In this document: positions 1 to 8,144 of the stretch, piece after piece
Numbering within the stretch: position 1 is the first letter of the stretch
How the letters are laid out: each line of letters starts with the position of its first letter
DNA from: Pukyongia salina
GTDB lineage: Bacteria > Bacteroidota > Bacteroidia > Flavobacteriales > Flavobacteriaceae
Length of the DNA: 64,000 bases
Assembly: GCF_002966125.1 (NCBI RefSeq)
Contig: NZ_CP027062.1
Location: 2,900,501-2,964,500, forward strand
Direction of reading: 5' to 3'
Notes under the pieces: model-generated
The model's database searches: none
What the model was told of the DNA's origin: nothing
What the model saw: the letters and a program-made list of their open reading frames with translations, nothing else
Position numbers and translations under genes: made by a program

Positions 1-278
1 CAAAAGGCCCGGAACAGCAGGTCCAACACCTCATCACTACCATTGCCTAGAAAGATCTGTTCTGCAGATATGTGCTTTATAGCCGAGAGTTCTTTCTTTA
101 CCTTGCGTTGAAAAGGATCTGGATAGCGATTCAAACCTGTATTGAAGGGGTTCTCGTTCGCATCCATAAAGATCATTCCCTCACTGTCACCCGGGTATTC
201 GTCCCGGGCAGAGCTATACGCCTTTAACTTGCGTACATTGGCACGAACCAGCCTCTTTATTAATTTTGTCCTACTCAT
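1..278 (-). CDS. hisC: Histidinol-phosphate aminotransferase, N-terminal part (runs off left edge)
   Basis: PLP enzyme that converts imidazole-acetol phosphate to histidinol phosphate in histidine synthesis. Only the first 92 codons are present. The N-terminus contains the family signature DANENPFNTGLNRYPDP near residues 39-55 and the LGNGSDEVLD segment near 77-86 that contributes to the cofactor site. The start ATG overlaps the hisD stop as ATGAGTAG, so the two are translationally coupled. The rest of the his operon is expected beyond the left edge. Confidence 0.93.
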   Translation of the reverse strand, partial: MSRTKLIKRLVRANVRKLKAYSSARDEYPGDSEGMIFMDANENPFNTGLNRYPDPFQRKVKKELSAIKHISAEQIFLGNGSDEVLDLLFRAF

Positions 279-1566
279 TTTCTGCGAGTTGTTTTAGCCT
301 GATACTTACTGCGTTCTTGTGAGCCATTAGCCCTTCAGCGGTAGCCATGATTTCCACAACCGGCCCAAGGCTTTTCAATCCTTCTCGTGTGATATGCTGA
401 AAGCTTATACTTTTTAAAAAACTATCCAGAGTTACTCCGCTGTACTGCCTTGTATATCCGTTGGTGGGTAAGGTGTGGTTGGTTCCTGAAGCGTAATCAC
501 CGGCACTTTCCGGCGAATAAGGCCCTACGAACACAGAACCGGCATTTTGGATGTTATCTGCGAAGTATCCTTCATCCCGAGAATTCACTATGAAATGCTC
601 CGGGCCGTGATCATTTATTAATCTTAAAGCGATCTCCGAATTCTCCACCAGAATAAGTTTAGAATTTTCAATTGCCTTCGCGGCGATCTCTTTTCTGGGA
701 AGGACTGCCAATTGAAGGTCGACCTCCCGTGCCACCTCATCCAACATATCCTCCGAGGTACTCACAAGGATCACCTGGCTATCGGGACCGTGTTCGGCCT
801 GACTTAGCAGGTCTGCAGCAATAAAATCGGGTCTGGCACTATCATCGGCAAACACCAATAGTTCAGACGGGCCTGCCGGCATATCTATGGCAACCCCATA
901 CTTTGTCGCAAACTGTTTTGCGGCAGTAACAAACTGATTACCCGGACCGAAGATCTTATAAACGGCTGGGATGGTTTCGGTGCCATAAGTAAGGGCCGCT
1001 ATCGCTTGTATACCACCTACCGAATAGACTTTGTTTATACCACATAGATCTGCGGTATACAAGATAGCTGGATCTACCTTTCCCTTGGGACCGGGAGGCG
1101 TACAAAGCACGATCTCTTCGCAACCTGCCAGCATTGCAGGTATCGCTAACATTAAAACAGTAGAGAATAAGGGTGCCGAACCACCGGGAATATAAATACC
1201 TACTTTTTGGATAGGCCGTTTAACCTGCCAGCAATTCACACCTGGTGAAGTTTCCACACGGATGGTTTCGCTTCGCTGAACTTCGTGAAAGCTCGTAATG
1301 TTTTCTTTGGCCATACGTATTGCAGCGGCCAGAGAAGGATCTATATCGGTTACGGCCGATCTCAACTCAGACTGCGACACTTGTATTGACTCTATATCCA
1401 CACCATCAAAGAGGTGCGTATATTTTTTTAGCGCACCATCCCCTTTTGTTCGTACTTCGGAAAATATTTCTTTTACTGTTTGTTCGATCTCTTCTACTGG
1501 CTGTGTGGGCCGTCGTAGCAACTCCGGCCATTTCTTAGGTGCAGGGTATAGTATCTTTTCCATCAC
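271..1566 (-). CDS. hisD: Histidinol dehydrogenase
   Basis: Zinc- and NAD-dependent enzyme that oxidises histidinol to histidine, the last two steps of the pathway. At 431 residues it has the usual length. Visible family residues are Q256 and H259 (SQAEHG) and D357 (SAGDYASG) for zinc, the catalytic pair E323-H324 (HGPEH), and H416 near the end (AHKNAV). The cofactor-binding segment GIYIPGGSAPLFSTV lies near 123-137. The protein may start at either of two adjacent ATG codons. It lies 4 nt after hisG and overlaps hisC by 8 nt, so it belongs to the attenuated his operon. Confidence 0.97.
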   Translation of the reverse strand: MMEKILYPAPKKWPELLRRPTQPVEEIEQTVKEIFSEVRTKGDGALKKYTHLFDGVDIESIQVSQSELRSAVTDIDPSLAAAIRMAKENITSFHEVQRSETIRVETSPGVNCWQVKRPIQKVGIYIPGGSAPLFSTVLMLAIPAMLAGCEEIVLCTPPGPKGKVDPAILYTADLCGINKVYSVGGIQAIAALTYGTETIPAVYKIFGPGNQFVTAAKQFATKYGVAIDMPAGPSELLVFADDSARPDFIAADLLSQAEHGPDSQVILVSTSEDMLDEVAREVDLQLAVLPRKEIAAKAIENSKLILVENSEIALRLINDHGPEHFIVNSRDEGYFADNIQNAGSVFVGPYSPESAGDYASGTNHTLPTNGYTRQYSGVTLDSFLKSISFQHITREGLKSLGPVVEIMATAEGLMAHKNAVSIRLKQLAENE

Positions 1567-1570
1567 TTAC

Positions 1571-2425
1571 TTATAAAACCATTTTCTCGATGGGACAAAC
1601 CAGGATTCCTTCAGCTCCTGCCATCTTTAAGTTATCTATTACTTCCCAGAACGCATCTTGCTTCACCACGGAGTGAATACTACTCCAACCTTCTTCTGCC
1701 AGGGGCAACACGGTTGGACTCTTCATTCCCGGCAGTATCCTGATTATCTCCTGCAATTTGTCATTGGGAGCATTGAGTAAAACATAGCGGTAATCTCGTC
1801 CTTTTAAAACAGACTGTATCCTGAATCTAAAGTTCCTCAGGACCTCTGAAAGCGAATCGGGTAGTTTTGGTGATGCAGCAAGTACAGCCTCACTTTTCAT
1901 GATCACTTCCACTTCTTTCAAATTATTCTTAAATAAGGTACTACCACTACTTACTATGTCACAAATAGCGTCTGCAAGCCCAATATTGGGAGCAATTTCC
2001 ACACTTCCGTTAATGATGTGTAGTTCGGCTTCGATTCCCTTTTCCTTTAAATATTTGGCTGTTGTTACGGGGTATGAAGTAGCAATTCGCTTCCCGGCCA
2101 GGTCCATGATAGTGTCATATTCGAAAATCTTGGAAACGGCAAGTGAGACCCGGCATTTCGAAAAACCGAGTTTTTCAAGAATTCGTATATCCTCCCCCTT
2201 CTCAATGAGAAGGTTTTCACCTATTATAGCACAATCAACTACCCCATCTTTGAGGTATTGAGGAATATCCCCATTGCGGAGATAATAGATCTCCAATGGG
2301 AAATTTTTGGCCGATGCTTTCAATTGGTCTCTGCCATTATCTATGGAGATTCCACAATCTTTGAGCAATTTCAGGGATTCGTCATGCAGGCGACCCGATT
2401 TTTGAATGGCAATTTTTAGTTTCAT
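1571..2425 (-). CDS. hisG: ATP phosphoribosyltransferase (long form)
   Basis: First and committed enzyme of histidine synthesis: it joins ATP and PRPP. The protein is of the long, self-sufficient HisG type. The catalytic half begins KIAIQKSGRLHDESL and has the phosphate-binding stretch DIVSSGSTLF near residue 160. An ACT-like C-terminal domain (from about residue 205, ending GAEGILVCPIEKMV) normally binds histidine for feedback inhibition. The start at 2425 fits homologues best; an in-frame ATG at 2437 would add four residues. It is the first enzyme gene after the leader peptide and terminator, so it is likely controlled both by attenuation and by feedback. Confidence 0.95.
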   Translation of the reverse strand: MKLKIAIQKSGRLHDESLKLLKDCGISIDNGRDQLKASAKNFPLEIYYLRNGDIPQYLKDGVVDCAIIGENLLIEKGEDIRILEKLGFSKCRVSLAVSKIFEYDTIMDLAGKRIATSYPVTTAKYLKEKGIEAELHIINGSVEIAPNIGLADAICDIVSSGSTLFKNNLKEVEVIMKSEAVLAASPKLPDSLSEVLRNFRFRIQSVLKGRDYRYVLLNAPNDKLQEIIRILPGMKSPTVLPLAEEGWSSIHSVVKQDAFWEVIDNLKMAGAEGILVCPIEKMVL

Positions 2426-2449
2426 AGCAGTTAGCATTTTTATAAAATG

Positions 2450-2482
2450 AAAAAACCCGTTTGAGAAAGCTCAAACGGGTTA
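2450..2482 (-). terminator. Intrinsic terminator in the his leader (attenuator)
   Basis: A perfect 12-bp stem (AACCCGTTTGAG at 2454-2465 with its complement at 2470-2481, 4-nt loop) is followed on the minus strand by a T-run. It lies between the leader peptide (stop at 2514) and hisG (start 2425 or 2437). A terminator ahead of the first enzyme gene and after a His-rich peptide is the classic layout of ribosome-mediated attenuation. Confidence 0.9.
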
Positions 2483-2513
2483 GTATATATATTGAATACA
2501 ACGCAATACCATA

Positions 2514-2570
2514 TCACCTCGCGTGAGCGTGGAAAATAATATGGTGATGATGTTGTTGTTGATAATTCAT
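2514..2570 (-). CDS. hisL: His operon leader peptide
   Basis: An 18-codon reading frame, MNYQQQHHHHIIFHAHAR, that ends 32 nt before the terminator stem. Six of 18 residues are histidine, four of them consecutive. That is what a ribosome-stalling sensor of charged tRNA-His needs. The His codons include CACCATAT, which can pair with ATATGGT just after the peptide stop (about 2507-2513), so the position of the ribosome could switch alternative RNA folds. No protein function is expected beyond sensing. The name hisL follows the enterobacterial analogue by function only, not by homology. Confidence 0.88.
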   Translation of the reverse strand: MNYQQQHHHHIIFHAHAR

Positions 2571-2652
2571 TACTTTACAATATTACAAAAATTTGTTTAC
2601 TACTCTGTGAAAAACATATCAAATAATTGAAAAATATGTAGCAATAATTTTA

Positions 2653-2660
2653 TAGCTTTG
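2653..2660 (+). promoter_or_regulatory. -7 promoter element for the OmpA-like gene
   Basis: TAGCTTTG matches the Bacteroidota -7 consensus TAnnTTTG. The predicted start site is near 2666. That excludes the upstream ATG at 2662 and supports 2716 as the start codon. Confidence 0.6.
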
Positions 2661-2715
2661 AATGGAACCGGGCCCCCAGCCGCTAACGCCTTATTTTACA
2701 GTCCTTAAAAGAAAA

Positions 2716-3723
2716 ATGAAGAATTTTTTAATCGCTTTTTTAGTGTTCCTTGTATGGTCTTTTTTCGGGTTGTGGCTATATTCCTGGTTACAACCGGAAA
2801 ACAAAAACACTCAGGACACCACCGAAGTGGCTATCACCGAAAAAGAAGATTCGGCTACCATGACCAAGGTGGACACCCCTACCGAGATAAGCGATACCAC
2901 AATTCCATTAGATACCGATAGTACCGCTATAGGAGATGCTTACAAAGAAGAGTTTATCAGCACCCCTGCAAAAGGGCTACGCGCTGTGAGTGAAACCGGC
3001 GATATCGTTTTTCTTTATCCGGAAGGGTTCGTAATTACCAAGAATTCGGACAGAGTTAGTATCCCGCCGGCTATCGTCGATTTCAAATATAAGCTCAATA
3101 CTTATATACTTGAACACCCGGACACCGAATTACACATCACTTCACAATACAGTCCTAGTGAGAACATTCAATCTCCCAATCTCGGTATTAAACGTGCTCA
3201 GGTAATAAAACAGATCCTGATCGAAACCGGTATTCCTTCAGAAAAAATAGTGATCAAACCCTTTATTACTGAAATCGAGTTTGCCATCGATAATACTTTT
3301 AAACACAGTTTCACATTCAATTTTAAACCCCTCAATACCGAACGTATCAAGGCCGTTAAAAATTCTATTCCCGAATCCAGAGTTGTCTATCCCGAATTCT
3401 CATCGCAAGGCATTATGGTGAACCAAGCTCTCGAACAATTAAGGCAGGAAGTGAAGGCCATCATTGATGAAAACCCTAATATAGAAATAGAGGTTGTGGG
3501 CCATACAGATAATGTGGGTAACGCAATCGACAACTATGTTAAAGGTCTGGAATACGCCAGGCAACTCCGCTGGTTCCTTGTTAATAAGGCAGGAATAGAC
3601 CGCAATAAGATAAGGGCTGTTTCTAAGGGAGAATCGGAAGCGATCGCAGGGAATGGTACAGAAAAAGGTCGTAACTTGAACCGAAGGTTGGAGGTTATAT
3701 TTTATTTAGACACAGATGAATAG
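2716..3723 (+). CDS. OmpA-family envelope protein with N-terminal membrane anchor
   Basis: A 335-residue envelope protein. Residues 1-25 form a single membrane segment (MKNFLIAFLVFLVWSFFGLW). A Thr/Asp-rich linker follows to about residue 80. A weak OmpA-like unit lies at about 95-190 (FLYPEGFVITKNS to KIVIKP). A clear OmpA C-terminal domain follows at about 225-335, with the peptidoglycan-contacting pattern VVGHTDNVG, then YARQLRWFL and NRRLEVIFYL. The domain should bind diaminopimelate in peptidoglycan, so the protein probably ties the inner membrane to the cell wall. The start at 2716 follows from the promoter position and the membrane segment. It overlaps the next gene by 8 nt (ATGAATAG), suggesting joint function. 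Confidence 0.82.
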   Translation: MKNFLIAFLVFLVWSFFGLWLYSWLQPENKNTQDTTEVAITEKEDSATMTKVDTPTEISDTTIPLDTDSTAIGDAYKEEFISTPAKGLRAVSETGDIVFLYPEGFVITKNSDRVSIPPAIVDFKYKLNTYILEHPDTELHITSQYSPSENIQSPNLGIKRAQVIKQILIETGIPSEKIVIKPFITEIEFAIDNTFKHSFTFNFKPLNTERIKAVKNSIPESRVVYPEFSSQGIMVNQALEQLRQEVKAIIDENPNIEIEVVGHTDNVGNAIDNYVKGLEYARQLRWFLVNKAGIDRNKIRAVSKGESEAIAGNGTEKGRNLNRRLEVIFYLDTDE

Positions 3724-4369
3724 CATATCCGAATTTATACAGGAACTACCAGATTTCGCCGGCATCTTTATTCTTATGCTCAGTACATTCCTTATCGGAT
3801 ATTTTGCTGCTTCGTGGTTTCAGCGCAATAAATACAGGAAGATCATAAACCGACTTAAAAAAGAGGTGAATGCTCTTAAAGCTCCCGAAAAGAAAGAAAC
3901 CGACATAGACACTATATTTTCCGAGATCAAACCTCGTATCCTGGAGGTGATGAAACAAGCACGTAAGGAACAGGACATCCTTGATGAAGAGGAAGAAGAA
4001 GAAGAAGAAGAATTGGAAGAAGAAGAACTGGAAGAACTGCAGAGTTTCGAACAGCTTGCCCCTCCCGAATCCATAGCTAAAAAAGCCAGAACAACCTATG
4101 TAAGTTATTCCATGGATAAACCCGAGTTGGATTTCGATAGTTTCGGCTATGCAGATCACGACCAAAAGGACGACCTTACACAGATCATGGGTATTGGCCC
4201 TTATATCGAGCAAAAACTAAATGAGATAGGGATTTGTAACTACTCTCAAATAAGTAAACTTAAAGACTCCGATATCAGGATCATCACCGAACTAATAGAC
4301 TTCTTTCCCGGGAGAATTGATCGCGATAACTGGGTTGGGCAGGCAAAAGCCCTAAGCAAAGTAAAATAA
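3716..4369 (+). CDS. Membrane-anchored protein with acidic linker and C-terminal helix-hairpin-helix domain
   Basis: A 217-residue protein with three parts. An N-terminal membrane helix spans about 12-34 (FAGIFILMLSTFLIGYFAAS). A charged coiled-coil-like stretch contains a very acidic run (about 88-108, mostly Glu). The C-terminal domain, from about residue 148, reads LTQIMGIGPYIEQKLNEIGI and then SQISKLKDSDI. This is a helix-hairpin-helix fold of the kind seen in ribosomal protein S3-linked and flap-endonuclease-like families, which bind nucleic acid or protein. The function is not known. It overlaps the OmpA-like gene and probably works with it. The acidic run is encoded by a near-perfect GAA/GAG repeat. 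Confidence 0.8.
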   Translation: MNSISEFIQELPDFAGIFILMLSTFLIGYFAASWFQRNKYRKIINRLKKEVNALKAPEKKETDIDTIFSEIKPRILEVMKQARKEQDILDEEEEEEEEELEEEELEELQSFEQLAPPESIAKKARTTYVSYSMDKPELDFDSFGYADHDQKDDLTQIMGIGPYIEQKLNEIGICNYSQISKLKDSDIRIITELIDFFPGRIDRDNWVGQAKALSKVK

Positions 4370-4391
4370 CAGCTAATTCAATTTCAGAAAT

Positions 4392-4426
4392 AAAAAAACC
4401 GCTCCTAATCGAAGCGGTTTCTTTTT
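4392..4426. terminator. Bidirectional terminator between converging genes
   Basis: The 8-bp stem AAACCGCT (4396-4403) and AGCGGTTT (4413-4420) has an A-run on the left and a T-run on the right. It can therefore end transcripts from both the helix-hairpin-helix gene (+) and the prohibitin-like gene (-). Confidence 0.85.
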
Positions 4427-4440
4427 ATATGCTATTTCTA

Positions 4441-5256
4441 CTATTGATTCCCTAAGATTATTGGCAACCCCTTCTCCCCTGAACCTATCACGATCACCTT
4501 ACTATTTGGCGATTCGGCTAATTTAATAGTAGCTTCAATTCCTTTATCTTGTAGGATCTTGTCTGTAAGCGAGGCGCTAAGGATTCTGTTTGCATCTGCT
4601 TTACCCTGTGCTTCAATGATCACCTTCTCGGCTTCTTTAGCTGCCGTTACAAGACGGAATTCATATTCAAGAGATTCCTGCTCTTGCTTTAGTTTTCTTT
4701 CGATAGCATCTTTAATAGTATTAGGTAGAGTTACGTCACGAACCAACACTTCATTCAACTGAACATATTGTTCCTCCAGGATCTTCTTGGTTTCTGTATA
4801 GATCTCATCCTGTATAGCGTCCCGCTTGCTGGAATACAACTGTTCCGGAGTATAACGCCCCACAACACTTCGAGCAGCCGATCTAATTGCAGGTTGAATT
4901 ACTCTCTGCAAATAATTCTCACCCAGGGATTGGTGAAGATTGCCTAAGTCGTTATAAACCGGTTCATACCAGGCCGAAGCATCGATCTGGATTTCGAGTC
5001 CGTTAGATGAAAGCACCTTCATCTTCTCAAACAATTCCTGCTGCCTTACCTCGTAAACGATCACATCGTTCCAGGGAGCTATTAAATGAAACCCTTCTCC
5101 TAAGGGCGGTTCGTCTGTTACCACACCGCCTCCAAAGGTTCGATAAAGTACTCCTGCCTCACCCGAGCCAATTGTTACGGCAGATTTAGCGAATGCGATA
5201 ATAAGTATGATCACTATAATGATTACGGGAATCCCGATTTTAGGTAATTTGTCCAT
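4441..5256 (-). CDS. Prohibitin-like SPFH/Band 7 membrane protein
   Basis: A 271-residue protein of the prohibitin group. One N-terminal membrane helix (about 7-27, IGIPVIIIVIILIIAFAKSA) is followed by an SPFH domain (about 28-200) with SGEAGVLYRTFGG and GFHLIAPW. A helical, coiled-coil-prone tail contains EAEKVIIEAQGKADANRILS. Family members form large rings in membranes and act as scaffolds for proteases or other membrane proteins. It lies 15 nt downstream of the VWA-type protein and after fabG, probably in one transcript. Confidence 0.9.
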   Translation of the reverse strand: MDKLPKIGIPVIIIVIILIIAFAKSAVTIGSGEAGVLYRTFGGGVVTDEPPLGEGFHLIAPWNDVIVYEVRQQELFEKMKVLSSNGLEIQIDASAWYEPVYNDLGNLHQSLGENYLQRVIQPAIRSAARSVVGRYTPEQLYSSKRDAIQDEIYTETKKILEEQYVQLNEVLVRDVTLPNTIKDAIERKLKQEQESLEYEFRLVTAAKEAEKVIIEAQGKADANRILSASLTDKILQDKGIEATIKLAESPNSKVIVIGSGEKGLPIILGNQ

Positions 5257-5271
5257 TGCTGATTTTTTTAG

Positions 5272-7305
5272 TTATATGAGTCCGTTATATTTTCTGATAA
5301 ACCATTCCAGACTTAAGAGAAGTACGATAAGTCCCAGGAGGTATTTCCAATCGATTAAAGGTACGATTTTTTGATCGCTTTTTTGTACAGCCTGGAATCG
5401 GTCGTCGTTTAGTAAAGATTCTGCAAGTTGTTCGTTTTCGGTTGAAAAATAAGCCATTCCACCTGTATTAGTCGCCAGTCTCTGCAATTTCGTTACGTCG
5501 GCATTAAGGAACTGCTGCTCAACATTGAATTCGAGGATGCTGAAGTTACCACTACGGGATACTGCTTCATCCCGTACACTAACCGTATACCGATAATCTC
5601 CCGCGCTCAGGCTGTTCAGGTCCACCTCATAGAAATTATTCTTTAAAAGCATAGGGAAGGTTCGTTGCTCGTTCGTTTCGATATTGGTTACCGATATCGA
5701 CACCGAAGCCCGGGGATCGAACACATAATTACTATCGAAATACTGGGCCGATATTTTTATGGGGTTATTATTGTAGTAAAAGGTCTCTCCGGTAACTTCC
5801 AGCCTGCTGCGCCGCTGTGTTGATGCCAGGTATTGCACCATTTTACCAATAAAGTCATCAAAAGCCCTGAAACTTCCGGTTTCAACATACGTTTGTGCAC
5901 GCCATTTCCAAATATCCTCACCATCCCAAATAGCGTCGCGTACCCCATTGAGCTCCATGGTAGCCAGCATCGAACTCCCGCTGGATATACCGTCGATAGC
6001 CTGGTCCAGTAAATTTTCATGCGGAATATTCACTTCCAGGGTTCCGAAGCTTGTAAGCAAAGGCGGGAAGTCTTCAAAACCTATATCTTCAACCGCAAAA
6101 GTACCGTAGTTCATATTTAGGATACCCGTGGCCTGTTCGGTTTGAAAACTCGCTTCTTTTATAAAATTCTGTTGAATACCATTTAGAAAATCCCAATCGG
6201 TCTGTGTGCCCGTAATAGTAAAGGTGTTCTTTTTCAATTTTGCGATCTCCCCATAGAGAGAGGCGAACGTTCCGTCCGGCTGGTACAGTATCACCAACTG
6301 ATGGTCGTTTAGTATAGATATGGCTTCTGAAGGTTTTTTAAAGGTAACCGTTCGCTGTTCGTTCGTGGTGATCGATTTGCGTAAGGCCCCGAGATCCGGA
6401 TGCACCAACTTACTAACCACCAGCACATTGGTGGCCTGATCTATCACCTCAACGGCAAAGCGTTTAACATTATTCGTCTTGTTCTTCTCCTCCTGTAACG
6501 GTATAAGCTGCGCATTATAACGCTGAAGGCCTACACTACTGGCAGGTAGCGTAAACGAAAGTGTGTGGGTGTTGTTAAGCTCTGAAAAGGCAACATTCTC
6601 CCTATACACCGTACTTCCACCCTGGGTGATCACAAATTGCGAATTCACCGAACTGCTTCCATTATATACCAAGATCGCCTCCACTGGGAATTTATTCTTT
6701 AGGAAGGCATAGCGGTTTGTATTCAATTGCTCGATCTTCAGATCGGTATATCTTGTAGAGTCTCCCAGGATCACCGGATAGACCGGATTTTTATAACCCG
6801 CCGCACCAAATTCGTAGTCGGTACCAAGGGTTTGATTCCCATCTGTGATGATCACCGTTGGGGCGATATCATTTTTATACACCGAATTTAACGATGATAA
6901 CACGCTGTGAATATTGGTATTCTTTTCTGAAAAGCTAAGTGAGTCGTTATTGTTTAATCCACTTCCGAAGGTATAATACGCAATATCGAATTTATCATTG
7001 ATATCCTTATTCGACCTAAGGAATGCCAGGGTACTATTGAGGTTGTCTTCCTGTTCTAACTCACTAACAGATGATGTGTTATCTATCAATACCGGAAGTT
7101 TTGGTTTAACAACACTGTAGGTCTCACTTTTAAACTTCGGATTGATAATTAGGACCAGTAACGCAAAAAGGCTAAGGAAACGTAAGATCCCGAAAAGCCA
7201 TCTTTGCTTCCCCGATTGTTTTGCTTTATAACCATACATAAAAACAGCCACCGCAAAGGAAATTACGGCGGCAATGATAATATAGAGTATGGTTTCTGCA
7301 GTCAT
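5272..7305 (-). CDS. Large membrane-anchored VWA-type protein
   Basis: A 677-residue protein with two N-terminal membrane helices (about 5-25 and 37-57, FLSLFALLVLIINP) and one at the C-terminus (about 653-670, YLLGLIVLLLSLEWFI). Between them, residues about 90-200 form a von Willebrand A-like fold. It begins PVLIDNTSSVS, in which the MIDAS Asp-x-Ser-x-Ser is replaced by D-N-T-S-S, and has VIITDGNQT at the second metal-binding position. The large middle part resembles the periplasmic beta-rich region of Bacteroidota proteins often called BatA-like or hypothetical. The precise role is unknown; an envelope function is likely. It starts 4 nt after fabG. Confidence 0.75.
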   Translation of the reverse strand: MTAETILYIIIAAVISFAVAVFMYGYKAKQSGKQRWLFGILRFLSLFALLVLIINPKFKSETYSVVKPKLPVLIDNTSSVSELEQEDNLNSTLAFLRSNKDINDKFDIAYYTFGSGLNNNDSLSFSEKNTNIHSVLSSLNSVYKNDIAPTVIITDGNQTLGTDYEFGAAGYKNPVYPVILGDSTRYTDLKIEQLNTNRYAFLKNKFPVEAILVYNGSSSVNSQFVITQGGSTVYRENVAFSELNNTHTLSFTLPASSVGLQRYNAQLIPLQEEKNKTNNVKRFAVEVIDQATNVLVVSKLVHPDLGALRKSITTNEQRTVTFKKPSEAISILNDHQLVILYQPDGTFASLYGEIAKLKKNTFTITGTQTDWDFLNGIQQNFIKEASFQTEQATGILNMNYGTFAVEDIGFEDFPPLLTSFGTLEVNIPHENLLDQAIDGISSGSSMLATMELNGVRDAIWDGEDIWKWRAQTYVETGSFRAFDDFIGKMVQYLASTQRRSRLEVTGETFYYNNNPIKISAQYFDSNYVFDPRASVSISVTNIETNEQRTFPMLLKNNFYEVDLNSLSAGDYRYTVSVRDEAVSRSGNFSILEFNVEQQFLNADVTKLQRLATNTGGMAYFSTENEQLAESLLNDDRFQAVQKSDQKIVPLIDWKYLLGLIVLLLSLEWFIRKYNGLI

Positions 7306-7309
7306 TATG

Positions 7310-8056
7310 TTAGGTCAGCATTCCTCCATCCACATTAAGCACCTGACCTGTTATATAAGCCGATAGATCACTTCCCAGGAAAACGCATGCATTCGCTATA
7401 TCCTCCGGGCTTCCACCGCGCTTGAGAGGTATGGCCTCACGCCAACCCTGTACCACTGCCTCGTCCAGCTTCCCTGTCATTTCTGTTTCTATGAATCCGG
7501 GGGCAATTGCATTACAGCGGATGTCTCGTGACCCTAGTTCCAGCGCGACCGATTTGGTAAAACCAAGGATACCTGCCTTAGACGCTGCATAATTGGTTTG
7601 CCCGGCATTTCCCTTCACTCCCACCACGGAGCTCATATTGATAATGGATCCTTTTCTTTGCTTCAACATGGCTCGCTGTACGGCTTTGGTCATATTAAAC
7701 ACAGATTTGAGGTTTACCTCGATCACTGTATCAAAATCTTCTTCCGAAATACGCATGAGCAGGTTGTCTTTGGTGATCCCGGCATTGTTAACCAGTATAT
7801 CGATACTCCCGAACTCTTCAAGTACGGCTGCAGCCAATTCCTGAGATTCTTCAAAACTTGCTGCGTTGCTTTTGTATGCTTTTGCCTTCACCCCTTCTTT
7901 AGACACCTCCTCGGCCAAAGCCTCTGCGGCCTCCTGGGACGAATTATAAGTAAATGCAACATTGGCACCGTGTTTTGCAAATGTTTCAACGATCCCTTTC
8001 CCGATCCCACGGGAACCTCCGGTAATGATCGCGGTCTTTCCTTCTAGTAATTTCAT
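7310..8056 (-). CDS. fabG: 3-oxoacyl-ACP reductase
   Basis: NADPH-dependent reduction of 3-oxoacyl-ACP in fatty acid elongation. At 248 residues it is a typical short-chain dehydrogenase. It has the glycine-rich cofactor motif TGGSRGIGKG (12-21), NNAG (90-93), and the catalytic set N115, S143, Y156 and K160 (YAASK). The C-terminus ends ITGQVLNVDGGMLT as in FabG. Its own -7 element (8085-8092) gives a leader of about 23 nt. The two downstream membrane-protein genes appear to share its transcript. Confidence 0.95.
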   Translation of the reverse strand: MKLLEGKTAIITGGSRGIGKGIVETFAKHGANVAFTYNSSQEAAEALAEEVSKEGVKAKAYKSNAASFEESQELAAAVLEEFGSIDILVNNAGITKDNLLMRISEEDFDTVIEVNLKSVFNMTKAVQRAMLKQRKGSIINMSSVVGVKGNAGQTNYAASKAGILGFTKSVALELGSRDIRCNAIAPGFIETEMTGKLDEAVVQGWREAIPLKRGGSPEDIANACVFLGSDLSAYITGQVLNVDGGMLT

Positions 8057-8084
8057 TGGTTTTTTGTTTCAGACTGATTTATTC

Positions 8085-8092
8085 CAAATATA
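8085..8092 (-). promoter_or_regulatory. -7 promoter element for fabG
   Basis: The minus-strand sequence TATATTTG matches TAnnTTTG. The predicted start site is near 8079, 23 nt before the fabG ATG. Confidence 0.6.
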
Positions 8093-8121
8093 AAAAAAGC
8101 CCTGCTAAAACTAACAGGACT
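8092..8121 (-). terminator. Terminator after sucD
   Basis: On the minus strand, AGTCCTG (8115-8121) pairs with CAGGGCT (8098-8104, one G-T pair) and is followed by seven T. It lies 23 nt after the sucD stop and overlaps the fabG promoter element by one base. Confidence 0.82.
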
Positions 8122-8144
8122 TTGCTTATAATACCATTTGTATA

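Noticed and set aside
2662-2715. Upstream ATG at 2662 as the start of the OmpA-like protein
   Set aside because: It lies before the predicted transcription start (near 2666), and the extra 18 residues would precede a normal membrane signal.
3746-4213. Protein-coding frames on the minus strand opposite the GAA repeat, rich in Phe or Ser
   Set aside because: They are mirror images of the simple repeat and of real codons; there is no promoter, and composition is far from any real protein.
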